Part shown: positions 26,129 through 34,063 of the stretch, one piece after another
Position numbering within the stretch: position 1 is the first letter of the stretch
How the letters are laid out: the number at the start of each line of letters is the position of its first letter
Assembly: GCA_021773365.1 (NCBI GenBank)
Contig: JAJFKF010000100.1
Coordinates: forward strand, 1 to 64,000
Direction: 5' to 3'
DNA from: Gammaproteobacteria bacterium
GTDB lineage: Bacteria; Pseudomonadota; Gammaproteobacteria; Steroidobacterales; Steroidobacteraceae
DNA length: 64,000 nucleotides
Made by a program: the position numbers and the translations under genes
The notes under the pieces: model-generated
What the model saw: only the letters and a program-made list of their open reading frames with translations
Databases searched by the model: none
Told to the model about the DNA's origin: nothing

Positions 26129-27319
26129 ATGCGCATACCCGTGAATCGCAGGGACGGTGGCGCCTTCCGGCCCGTGGCGCGCTGGCTGGTGCTGGCCACC
26201 GTACTGCTCATTCTTTACGGCTCGCTCTATCCCTTCCGCTTCTCGGCACTGGGGGATACCGGCTTCTGGGAACTGCTGCGCAGCCTGTCCTTCCAACGCA
26301 GCTCGCGCAGCGACATCGTGGCGAACCTGCTGCTGTACGTGCCGCTTGGCTTGTGCCTGATGCTGGGCTGGCCCGCCGGCTGGCGCCGACTGACAAGCTT
26401 CGGCTGGGCCGTGGGTGCAAGCCTGGCGTTGTCGCTCACGATAGAGCTGTTGCAGGTTCATGCACCAGCGCGTGTATCCAGTCTCGACGATGTGCTGCTC
26501 AACTGCGCCGGCGCGGCGGCCGGCGCCCTGCTGGCGCTGCTCTACATGGCCCTCGGGCGCAGCATCCGGATACGTGGCATCGCGGGTGGACGGCCGGCGC
26601 CGGCGCCACTGGGCGTGGTGCTGCTATGGCTGGTGTTTCGTCTGGCGCCATTCATTCCCTCCTTCAACTGGACGCAGTACAAGGCCGCGCTACACCCCCT
26701 ATGGCAGAACCCGCAGTTCATCATGACCGACACCTTCCGTTATGCGGTCGGCTGGCTGGTGGCAGGCTATGCCGTACGGCAGGTCTGGCGGCGGGAGTTC
26801 GCCCTGCCCGCGCTGGCGGCACTGGTTGCCGTCGCCGTACTCGGACGCATCGCCGTGGTGGGCAAGACGCTGCTGGCAGCAGAGTTGATCGGAATTGGCG
26901 TGGCCGCCGCTGCGGGGGCCTTGCTGGCCATGACCGCGGACCGGCGCCGCAGCGCCATCCTGGCCGCACTGCTGGCCGCCGTAGTGGTTGTGGAAGGGCT
27001 GAAGCCCTTTGCGTTCTCCGCCGTTGCCCATGATTTCAGCTGGATTCCGTTCACCAGCTCTCTTAGCGGCGGACTGGAAGTAAACTACGCCATCCTGCTG
27101 GAGAAGTGCTTCTGGTACTTCTCGCTGGTCTGGCTGCTGGCGCGCGCCGGCCTGGGCGCTACCGCCGCCACCCTGGGCATCACCGTGCTGCTGGCGGCAA
27201 TCGAATTCGTGCAGCTATGGGTGCCCGGACGCTCGGCGGAAATCACCGATCCGCTGCTGGCTATCGTCGCCGCGGTGTTGGTGGCGCTGCTGGGAACGGG
27301 CATATACTCCAGACGCTAG
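26129..27319 (+). CDS. VanZ-like polytopic membrane protein
   Basis: A 396-aa membrane protein with about 10 hydrophobic helices. The N-terminal half carries the VanZ-like pattern: YGSLYPFRF near residue 30, DIVANLLLYVPLGLCLML near 62-79, and IELLQVHAPARVSSLDDVLLN near 110-130. VanZ proteins are linked to teicoplanin resistance in some Gram-positives; in Proteobacteria the role is unknown. The second half is a further helical bundle that repeats the pattern (FVQLWVPGRSAEITDP). The TPR gene starts 18 bp downstream on the same strand. Confidence 0.82.
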   Translation: MRIPVNRRDGGAFRPVARWLVLATVLLILYGSLYPFRFSALGDTGFWELLRSLSFQRSSRSDIVANLLLYVPLGLCLMLGWPAGWRRLTSFGWAVGASLALSLTIELLQVHAPARVSSLDDVLLNCAGAAAGALLALLYMALGRSIRIRGIAGGRPAPAPLGVVLLWLVFRLAPFIPSFNWTQYKAALHPLWQNPQFIMTDTFRYAVGWLVAGYAVRQVWRREFALPALAALVAVAVLGRIAVVGKTLLAAELIGIGVAAAAGALLAMTADRRRSAILAALLAAVVVVEGLKPFAFSAVAHDFSWIPFTSSLSGGLEVNYAILLEKCFWYFSLVWLLARAGLGATAATLGITVLLAAIEFVQLWVPGRSAEITDPLLAIVAAVLVALLGTGIYSRR

Positions 27320-27336
27320 TGGCCGGAGAACACCGC

Positions 27337-28704
27337 ATGAAAAGATCCCTCGTCCTGCCCCGTACATTGATGCTTGCCTGCGGCATTCTTGCCGGCGCCA
27401 TGGCCGCACAGGCCAACGAGCTGACCGATGCCTACCGTGTGTTCCGCGGGCACTTCGACGCCGGGCGCTTCGAGGAGGCCCTGCCGGCGGCCGAGCAGGT
27501 AGTGCAGCTCAGCGAGAAGCAGTACGGGCCGGACCAGATGGAACTGGTGATTCCGCTGACCAACCTGGGCGCCACGCAGCTGCGGCTTGAGATCTATTTC
27601 GACTGCGAATCCACCTTCAAGCGCGCAATAGAGATCGTCGAGTCGCGCGAAGGCGGCTACTCGCAGGACATGATCCGCCCGCTGATGGGCCTGGGCGCCA
27701 CCTATGCCGGCGCCAGCCAGCACATCGAGGCCGCCGAGCAGTTCCGCCGTGCGCTGGACATCAGCCGCAAGGTGGAAGGCCTGTTCAATCCCGGGCAGAT
27801 CGAGATCCTGGAGCCGCTGATCCGCAGCTACGCGGCCGCCGAGCTGGAACTGGACGCGGAGCGCGAGCGCGACTACGCGCTGCGAGTGGCCGAGACTGCA
27901 TTCGGCAAGGATGACATCCGCATGCTTCCAGCCCTGAAGCGGGGCGCGCGCTGGTATGACGAGGTGGAGCGCTACTACGGCGTGCGACGCATGCACAACC
28001 GCGCCATCGAGATCATTGCCAAGGCCAATGGCGAGAAGCGCAGTAAGGACGTGAAAGACATGCGCATGGTGGAGCCGCTGCGCGGTATCGCCCGTGCCTA
28101 TCGCCTGGAGTATCTGTACGGCGGCAAGGTCTGGACCGACAACCAGAACAACGCTTCGCCGGTCGTTACCCAGCGCACCTCCATCGGCTCCATACCGCTT
28201 AACGACGAGGGCCGCAGGGCGCTGGAGCGGGCACTGGAAATTCTCAAGGAAAGTTCCGAGGCCACAGCCGCGCAGCGCGGCGAGGTGCTGCTAGAGCTCG
28301 GCGACTTCCACTGGACAGCGGACAACAGCAAGAAGGCCTTTGAGACCTGGCGCGAGGCCTGGAATGAGCTGGCCTCACCCGGTGGACCGGGTACCGCTGC
28401 CATGGAAACACCCGTGCTGGTGTACTACGACAACCCGCCCGGCGCGCGGCGCTTTCCGCCAGCCCTGCCGCTGAACTACGACCGCTTCTTCGTGGACACC
28501 GAATATACCGTCACGGCCGACGGCAAGGTGGTGGGCGTGAAGGTCGCGGAAACCGACGCCAACGACAAACGACAGAAAAATACGCTTGAGTCCATGGAGG
28601 ACGCCCGCTACCGCCCGCGCTTCGAGAATGGCGAGCCGGTGGCCACGCCGGGCGTGCGCCATCGCGAGGAATTGTTCTTCGAAAAGAAAGTCGAGGAAAA
28701 TTGA
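27337..28704 (+). CDS. periplasmic TPR protein with TonB-like C-terminus
   Basis: A 455-aa exported protein. The signal peptide is about 1-26 (ends AAQANE). Tetratricopeptide-like repeats fill about 28-350 (e.g. ALPAAEQVVQLSEKQYG, AAEQFRRALDISRKVEG, IEIIAKANG). The C-terminal 80 residues resemble a TonB C-terminal fold (FFVDTEYTVTADGKVVGVKV, ... ARYRPRFENGEPV). The ATG follows GGAG. It forms an operon with the VanZ-like gene and converges on the large minus-strand cluster (4 bp between stops), to which it may be functionally related. That link is inference from adjacency and domain style only. Confidence 0.78.
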   Translation: MKRSLVLPRTLMLACGILAGAMAAQANELTDAYRVFRGHFDAGRFEEALPAAEQVVQLSEKQYGPDQMELVIPLTNLGATQLRLEIYFDCESTFKRAIEIVESREGGYSQDMIRPLMGLGATYAGASQHIEAAEQFRRALDISRKVEGLFNPGQIEILEPLIRSYAAAELELDAERERDYALRVAETAFGKDDIRMLPALKRGARWYDEVERYYGVRRMHNRAIEIIAKANGEKRSKDVKDMRMVEPLRGIARAYRLEYLYGGKVWTDNQNNASPVVTQRTSIGSIPLNDEGRRALERALEILKESSEATAAQRGEVLLELGDFHWTADNSKKAFETWREAWNELASPGGPGTAAMETPVLVYYDNPPGARRFPPALPLNYDRFFVDTEYTVTADGKVVGVKVAETDANDKRQKNTLESMEDARYRPRFENGEPVATPGVRHREELFFEKKVEEN

Positions 28705-28707
28705 CCG

Positions 28708-29412
28708 TCAGGTCGAGCCGGCGCTCACCGGGTAGATGGGCACCGGCTCGATCGTGACCTCTTCGGTGCCGGCCGCTGCGTTAGCTGGTTTTTCCTGTAC
28801 CAGCGCTTCCCCGGCACGCAGCCGTTTGGCCAGACGCTGCTCGGGAAACTGCACCAGAAATTTTGCCGCCGCATCACGCATCGCCGCCTGCGTGGCCAGT
28901 GTCATCGGCGTGGAGCCTGAGAACCCCGTGGCCGGCGCCCCGCCATAGCCGGTAAAGGTCAGCGTATCGGCTGATCGTCCATCCGGGGCAAAAATCTCGA
29001 AACGGTAGCGGATGGTGACCGCGAAGAAACTGCCGCCCGAATCGCGCGGAGTAATGAAGGAGTAGCGGTCGATGTAGGGCTGGAAAATCACGTCCAGCGA
29101 AGCATTGGCCTGCGCAGCCTGCGGATCCAGCACCTGGGAAACGCGGGTAAAGGCCATGCGCATCAGGTCGTTCATCATCTTCACATGGCTGGCACCCAGA
29201 TCGACCTCCCACTTCGCCCCCCAGCGCTCTTCTTCATGTTTGTACTGCTGAAAATCCTCGCTGTAGTACAGCCCCACCTCGGCCGGAAAGGGTATCACCA
29301 GCGGCTGCGGCATCTGCGGACTCTCGGGCTGGATGGCCATGCCACCGCAACCGGTCAACAACGCCAGCGGGGCGAGAAACAGGGTTCTGCTTGTTTGTCT
29401 GATCATGTTCAT
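28708..29412 (-). CDS. lipoprotein of unknown function, last gene of the VWA/channel cluster
   Basis: A 234-aa protein. The leader with lipobox LLTGC (Cys near 24) is followed by Gly, favouring outer-membrane sorting. The mature part has a mixed alpha/beta look (LDVIFQPYIDRYSFITPRD, TIRYRFEIFAPDGRSADTL) similar in style to lipoproteins that compute a T-M-A-x-A repeat pattern (TLATQAAMRDAAAKFLVQF). No catalytic motif is seen. The ATG overlaps the TGA of the upstream VWA gene (ATGA); its position as the final gene suggests an outer-membrane accessory to the complex. Confidence 0.72.
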   Translation of the reverse strand: MNMIRQTSRTLFLAPLALLTGCGGMAIQPESPQMPQPLVIPFPAEVGLYYSEDFQQYKHEEERWGAKWEVDLGASHVKMMNDLMRMAFTRVSQVLDPQAAQANASLDVIFQPYIDRYSFITPRDSGGSFFAVTIRYRFEIFAPDGRSADTLTFTGYGGAPATGFSGSTPMTLATQAAMRDAAAKFLVQFPEQRLAKRLRAGEALVQEKPANAAAGTEEVTIEPVPIYPVSAGST

Positions 29413-30398
29413 CCTGCCAGTCCTACAAAGGTGCCGCCGTTTTCTTCGCACAATGCGCGCATCAGGGCGGAGAAACGATGATTGCCGAATTGCGGGTAGC
29501 GATCGGGCATGGGAAATCCCACGCCGTGGATGCGCACTCGACGCTCACCCTTGCGCCCCTCGCGGTTGACGCGCGCCACCGAATCGAGCACCGCCTGGAT
29601 CGACTGTCCGGTGAAGTCATCGCCGAATACGTAGATGCTGATTTTCTTGTCCGGCGACCAGAAGGTACGGATGGCTGCAACTATGCCTTCCACCGGGCTT
29701 GAATTGCTGAACGGCTGCCAGTTCTTCATGGTGTCCAGGATGGCCTTGCGCCGCGCAGGCGTGTCCGGAATCCACTGGCTGCGATAGCTTTCAAACATGT
29801 AGGCGCCTTCATCGTCCATGACCTGGATGCCCTTGACCGTCGGGTAGATATTCAGGATCTCGTTCATGATCGTGCGCGCGGCGCGCCAGTGATTCTGCTG
29901 CATGCTACCGGAGGTGTCGATCACGAAAATTACGTACTCGCTGTCAACCGGGATGCCGCCGATGGCCTCATCGGGCGTGCGCTGGCGTCCCTGGGCCAGC
30001 AGGCGCTGCATTTCCTCAGTGAGGCGCTGCTGGGCGACCACCAGCTCCTCTTCCATCTCGTTCTGGAATTCGGCCTGATCACGGCTGGCGACGTACTCGC
30101 CCTTGACCGTGGATAGATCACCACGCAGTCGGGCCAGTTTGCTCTGGTCTACGGAGAGTTGCTCGATACGTCCCTTGAGCTGGCGGTTGAGCACATCCGT
30201 TTCACCGCGGATCTCGAAGATCTCCTCTTCCAGGCGCACGATCTGGAAATTCATGTCCTCACGCTGGCGCTCGAGCACGATGGGCTCACCGATATCGGTA
30301 AGCACCAGCAGCAGGATGATGGCGCCGAATCCGCAGCAGATGCAGTCAAGGAAGGACAGGCTGAAGGTTTCAACTGCCCGGCGGCCGCGGCGCTTCAT
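29409..30398 (-). CDS. VWA protein with SFLDCxCC membrane anchor (copy 1)
   Basis: A 329-aa protein. The cytoplasmic N-tail is basic (KRRGRR). A single TM (about 13-34) carries FSLSFLDCICCGFGA with Asp18 inside the membrane, and the periplasmic part begins with a coiled coil (about 42-135). The von Willebrand A domain (about 152-329) has MIDAS DTSGS (Asp161, Ser163, Ser165). Position and topology of the Asp resemble TolR/ExbD/MotB, the partners of TolQ/ExbB/MotA channels; such a channel is encoded three genes upstream. The inference is that the Asp gates ions and the VWA domain binds a target. Overlaps of 4 bp on both sides. Confidence 0.8.
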   Translation of the reverse strand: MKRRGRRAVETFSLSFLDCICCGFGAIILLLVLTDIGEPIVLERQREDMNFQIVRLEEEIFEIRGETDVLNRQLKGRIEQLSVDQSKLARLRGDLSTVKGEYVASRDQAEFQNEMEEELVVAQQRLTEEMQRLLAQGRQRTPDEAIGGIPVDSEYVIFVIDTSGSMQQNHWRAARTIMNEILNIYPTVKGIQVMDDEGAYMFESYRSQWIPDTPARRKAILDTMKNWQPFSNSSPVEGIVAAIRTFWSPDKKISIYVFGDDFTGQSIQAVLDSVARVNREGRKGERRVRIHGVGFPMPDRYPQFGNHRFSALMRALCEENGGTFVGLAG

Positions 30399-31495
30399 GG
30401 CCAGTCCTTGGATGGCATCATGAAAACGCCACCGGTTTCGCGCGCCAGACGCCAGTAGCGACTGGGCGCAGGCAGATCGCCTTCAATGGGCATGAGGATA
30501 ATCGTGACGGGCACCTGTGGCGGCAGTGCGCTCAAGGCCTCGTCGAACAGCTTGGCGCGCTGGTCGGCATCAACCGCCTTGCGTATGGCCGGCGGCGTAG
30601 GGCCCTGTGTCGGCAGACCGTCGGTGATGAGCACGATCTGGTCGGGCTGCGGATTCATCGTGCGCGCCACCTGGAAGGCGTTGACCAGACTGGTGCCATC
30701 CTTGGGCGCGGTGCGCCGCAGGTTCTGCACGGCGCTGTCGAGAGCAGCAGCGTCGTTGGAACGCATCCACTTGCCACTGCTGCCGTCCACCATACTGCGC
30801 GCCTGGATGTCGTAGGCGTAGATCTGGAAGCGGCTCTCGGGGGGCAGCTGCGAGGCCAGCCAGTCCACTGTGCTCACCGCGCGCTGCCACTTCGGCGCCA
30901 GTATCTTCTGTACCTCATGAAGGTTGCGCATGCGCAGGATGTTGACCAGCGTTTCATCGAGCATGCTGGCAGAGGCGTCGACCAGGATGAGAATGCGCTG
31001 GCCGCTCAGCGTAATGCCGGTCAGATACTGGCGGTCGCCGCCGCGCCGGAAGGCGCGCACCCGGTCGCCCTCATCGGCCTCTTCTTCCGCGCCAGCGCTC
31101 AGCCGCTTCGTGCCCTCTTCAAGCGACTTGATGTCGGCCTTGAGTTTGTTGATGTGCTCGCGCCGCGACAGGGTATCGCCGGAGTAGCGCGCCATTTCCA
31201 GGCGGGTGCGCTCCAGTTCCTCCAGCAACCGCATCAGCCGGCCAGAGGCCTCGGTGCGCTCTTCGGTGGTCTGTTCTACCGCGTTACGCAGCACCACCAG
31301 ATTCTTGTAACCGTCGAGCACCCGCTCTTCCAGGCGGCTGGCCTCAGCGGCCAGGTCCTCATGCTTGCGCACCCGCTCCACGCCGGACTGGGCGCTGATA
31401 ACGGTGTAGAACAACACCAGCGCGCCGAAACCGCAGCACATGCAGTCCAGGAAGGAGAGGCTGAAAACCTCGATGTTGCGACGACGGCGTGCCAC
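30395..31495 (-). CDS. VWA protein with SFLDCxCC membrane anchor (copy 2)
   Basis: A 366-aa paralogue of the neighbouring VWA protein in layout: a GTG start, a basic tail (ARRRRN), a TM about 11-32 with FSLSFLDCMCCGFGA (Asp17), a coiled coil at about 45-135, then a VWA domain (about 165-366) with MIDAS DASAS (Asp173, Ser175, Ser177) and LITDGLPTQG. Sequence similarity between the copies is strong in the anchor and weak in the VWA part, so they are likely non-redundant and may pair as a heterodimer. It follows the actin-like/FHA gene by 15 bp. Confidence 0.8.
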   Translation of the reverse strand: MARRRRNIEVFSLSFLDCMCCGFGALVLFYTVISAQSGVERVRKHEDLAAEASRLEERVLDGYKNLVVLRNAVEQTTEERTEASGRLMRLLEELERTRLEMARYSGDTLSRREHINKLKADIKSLEEGTKRLSAGAEEEADEGDRVRAFRRGGDRQYLTGITLSGQRILILVDASASMLDETLVNILRMRNLHEVQKILAPKWQRAVSTVDWLASQLPPESRFQIYAYDIQARSMVDGSSGKWMRSNDAAALDSAVQNLRRTAPKDGTSLVNAFQVARTMNPQPDQIVLITDGLPTQGPTPPAIRKAVDADQRAKLFDEALSALPPQVPVTIILMPIEGDLPAPSRYWRLARETGGVFMMPSKDWP

Positions 31496-31510
31496 GGTGC
31501 CCGCGCCTCC

Positions 31511-32920
31511 TCAGGCCTGCGCCCCGGCGGGCGCGGCATCGGAATCGATGGCGATCAGCTCGAGGGTGGCGCCGGGCGTTCCCAGGCGCAGGCGATCGCC
31601 CGCATGCAGCGGCGCACGGCCCTGTACCTTCTCGTCGTTGAGCCAGGTACCGTAGCGACTGAAATCGATAACCTCGGCCTCACCGTTACGACGCAGCAGC
31701 GAACAATGCAGCGGAGAAATGCCCGCCGCCGCACCCGCGATCTGCAAACGGCCCTCGCCCGCCCCCACGCCGGCGACCAGTGGCTGCAACCCCAGTGCGT
31801 GCGCCTTGCCACGGTACAGCACATGCGTGGGCGCGCGCCGCGGTGAGGCAGGCGTCGCGTTCTGAATTTTCACCGGCGCCAGTTTCGCTGCAGACTCACC
31901 GCGCAACTGCGGGATGGCCCGGAACAGGGTGGCCGAATCCGGCGCAGCCTTCCAGCCACCTGCATGCACGGCGGCAGCCAGCGCACTGCACCCGGGCACA
32001 CAGGCCAGCAGTTCGGCATCCTTGAATTCGGCGAAACGTTCAGCCAGCCCTGGCAACGCCGCAGCGCGCGCACTCAGCGCGATGCTCAGCGGATGACCGG
32101 CACGCCGCAGCCGGTGCGCGGCCATCACGATATGGCCGTACAGCGGCTGGGACTCGAGCAGGAACTCCTCGCGGCTCACCACCACTTTGTGCTGGTTGGC
32201 GCCAAAGGGAATCTGCACTTCCGCCTCCCTGCCTTCAAACAGCGCTTCCAGCATCCCCGGCAGCGCATCAAACAAAGCCTGCTCGGTGGCTGCCTGATGC
32301 AGCGGATCGAACCGGGTGCGGGTAACGAACACCCGCGAGATCAGCCGCATCCATGCATCCTGCAGCGCCGTCAGACCCGCGCGGCTGGCCACCTCGATAC
32401 GCTCGCGGCGCGCCTCGGCGCCTGCTTCGACAGCCGTCACCACCGCCTGATGCAGCTGCACGTCGACATACACAAATCGCCCGCGCCCACCCCACACACT
32501 GGCCGCCGCCACAGCCGAATCGATAAATCCGCCCAGCGGCACCTCACATGCCCGCGCAATACCCAGCAACAGCGCCAGCTGCGCCGGCCGCATCGTGCCC
32601 GGTACCGCACAGGCCGCAACATCCACACTGCCGCCCGCTCCCTGCCGCAGCTCATCCCATACCTGCTTCAACTGCAGATAGGCCAGATCCGCACGCGAAC
32701 GCCCGGCAGCCGCCGGCTGCGACAACGGCCGCTCATCCAGCTCATGCCAGAAGCGGCTGTCGATGCTCCGCGGCTCAAGCCGCGCTGCCTGCCGCGCTGC
32801 CTCTCCGACCAGCACCCTGTCCGCTGCGAACAACGCATAGCCAGGACTGATGGCGGCGGTCACCTCACCGCACACACCGATCACTCCCGCATCGTTGATC
32901 TCTATTGCCGCCGTTTTCAC
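31511..32920 (-). CDS. actin/Hsp70-like protein with C-terminal FHA domain
   Basis: A 469-aa soluble protein with a GTG start. Residues 1-330 look like a diverged actin/Hsp70-fold domain: KTAAIEINDAGVIGV at the first phosphate-loop position, AACAVPGTM, GGFIDSAVAAAS and VYVDVQLHQ at the second. The usual Gly-rich phosphate loops are poorly kept, so nucleotide hydrolysis is uncertain. A linker follows (about 335-375), then an FHA domain (about 378-458) with ISPLHCSLL and YGTWLND, the phospho-Thr binding core. It lies between the channel gene and the VWA genes. Likely role: a cytoplasmic scaffold that reads Thr phosphorylation; no Ser/Thr kinase is in the window. Confidence 0.62.
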   Translation of the reverse strand: MKTAAIEINDAGVIGVCGEVTAAISPGYALFAADRVLVGEAARQAARLEPRSIDSRFWHELDERPLSQPAAAGRSRADLAYLQLKQVWDELRQGAGGSVDVAACAVPGTMRPAQLALLLGIARACEVPLGGFIDSAVAAASVWGGRGRFVYVDVQLHQAVVTAVEAGAEARRERIEVASRAGLTALQDAWMRLISRVFVTRTRFDPLHQAATEQALFDALPGMLEALFEGREAEVQIPFGANQHKVVVSREEFLLESQPLYGHIVMAAHRLRRAGHPLSIALSARAAALPGLAERFAEFKDAELLACVPGCSALAAAVHAGGWKAAPDSATLFRAIPQLRGESAAKLAPVKIQNATPASPRRAPTHVLYRGKAHALGLQPLVAGVGAGEGRLQIAGAAAGISPLHCSLLRRNGEAEVIDFSRYGTWLNDEKVQGRAPLHAGDRLRLGTPGATLELIAIDSDAAPAGAQA

Positions 32921-32933
32921 CGCTTTGACCCTT

Positions 32934-32981
32934 GAGTTGTCGTTTGGGTTGTCGCTTGGGTTGTCGCTTGGGTTGTCGCTG
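32934..32981. repeat. four 12-bp tandem repeats upstream of the actin-like gene
   Basis: Units start at 32934, 32946, 32958 and 32970. Consensus GGGTTGTCGCTT; unit 1 has two changes (GAGTTGTCGTTT) and unit 4 one (final G). They occupy most of the 85-bp gap between the channel gene and the actin-like/FHA gene. The 12-bp period keeps a frame, but no gene reads through it on the minus strand. It may tune expression of the downstream genes by slippage. Confidence 0.85.
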
Positions 32982-33005
32982 ATGCCCTGCTGGAACCATT
33001 CATGT

Positions 33006-33800
33006 TCAAGCCTGCATGTGCCGAATCAGTTTCTCATCCAGGTAGGTCCCCGTATCCAGAACCAGCTTCTCCTGCGCCTGCTGCAACTGATGCAATACAA
33101 ACATCAGCAGAATGCTCAACAACAACGCGATCAGCGTGGAGTTGAACGCCACACCCAGACCCTCGGTAACCCCCGAAATATCCCCGGACACCGCCTTGTG
33201 CGCCGAAGCCAGCGCATCCCCGATGCCGCGCACCGTGCCGATAAATCCGATAGCCGGAATGGCCCAGGCGATGTAACGCAGCATCGACATCTCCGATTCC
33301 AGCCGCTCCGCCTCGGCCTCGCACACTCCGTGCGCCGCGGTGGAAACATCCTGTACGTTCTGCGTCGCTCCGAAACGGTTCAATGCCGACAGCAGCGCGC
33401 GCGGCAGCAGCAGCGCGCGTTCACCCGCCGGCAGCTGCTCCACCTGCCGCGCATAGTCGCGGGTGTCCTGCGGGAGAATGCGCATGCCCTCGGGCACGTG
33501 CAGCAGATCCGCATCGAGCAAACGCCGTTCGCGCATGGCAGCCAGGGCCTTGTAGGTGAGCATGCCCAGCGCCCATAGCAGCAGCACGAAGCAGGCCTCC
33601 TGCTCGTAATCCTTCACCAGCACATACAGCGAGCGCTCCGGCACGAAATTCGGGTCCTGGCGGGCAGCCTCATTCTGCTGCTGCAGAATGAACGTCGCCT
33701 TGGGCCGCACCAGCGTCACGTACACGGCGTGCACCACGATCACGGACAGGATCAGCGAGAAGAGGCTGAAGATGAATTCACGCGGCAGTCGATTTTTCAT
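33006..33800 (-). CDS. TolQ/ExbB/MotA-type proton channel protein
   Basis: A 264-aa inner-membrane protein. TM1 about 9-31, TM2 about 69-88, a long cytoplasmic loop, TM3 about 174-196 (IPAIGFIGTVRGIGDAL) and TM4 about 217-238 (FNSTLIALLLSILL). Thr189 and Thr222 fall where ExbB has Thr148 and Thr181. The loop GAGG-like pattern before TM3 and the TM3 signature are typical of the family, which couples ion flow to work in the envelope. It differs from plain ExbB by an extra N-terminal helix, more like MotA. No separate TolR/ExbD gene is present; the two VWA proteins with intramembrane Asp are the candidate partners. Confidence 0.82.
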   Translation of the reverse strand: MKNRLPREFIFSLFSLILSVIVVHAVYVTLVRPKATFILQQQNEAARQDPNFVPERSLYVLVKDYEQEACFVLLLWALGMLTYKALAAMRERRLLDADLLHVPEGMRILPQDTRDYARQVEQLPAGERALLLPRALLSALNRFGATQNVQDVSTAAHGVCEAEAERLESEMSMLRYIAWAIPAIGFIGTVRGIGDALASAHKAVSGDISGVTEGLGVAFNSTLIALLLSILLMFVLHQLQQAQEKLVLDTGTYLDEKLIRHMQA

Positions 33801-33802
33801 TG

Positions 33803-34063
33803 TCAGATATCCACCGGGAAGGTTACGTTGTTGTCGGCCGAGGTTTCTGCCGAGGGAATGAAGCGCTGCGGCGCCTTCGGATCAGCCGGATCCTCGCCGG
33901 TCGGCGGCGGATCGGCCGCTGTCTGCTCCTGCTGTTTTTCAGTCTGTTTCTCTGGCGGCGGTGGCGGATCGGCAGCCTGATCCGGCGCCAGGGCGGAGGA
34001 CACCCCTGCGACCAGAATGAAAAGAGCGAGCAGAATGCCAAGGCTGAATTTGTTATTGCGCAT
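33803..34063 (-). CDS. small exported Pro-rich protein
   Basis: An 86-aa protein. A hydrophobic leader (about 6-26, LGILLALFILVAGVSSALA) acts as a signal peptide or anchor. The rest is a Pro/Glu/Asp-rich linker (PPPPPEKQTEKQQEQ, DPPPTGEDPADP) ending in FIPSAETSADNNVTFPVDI. The start overlaps the end of the PEGA gene by 11 bp and the stop is 2 bp before the channel start. It looks like a flexible tether in the periplasm; no known family. Confidence 0.65.
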   Translation of the reverse strand: MRNNKFSLGILLALFILVAGVSSALAPDQAADPPPPPEKQTEKQQEQTAADPPPTGEDPADPKAPQRFIPSAETSADNNVTFPVDI

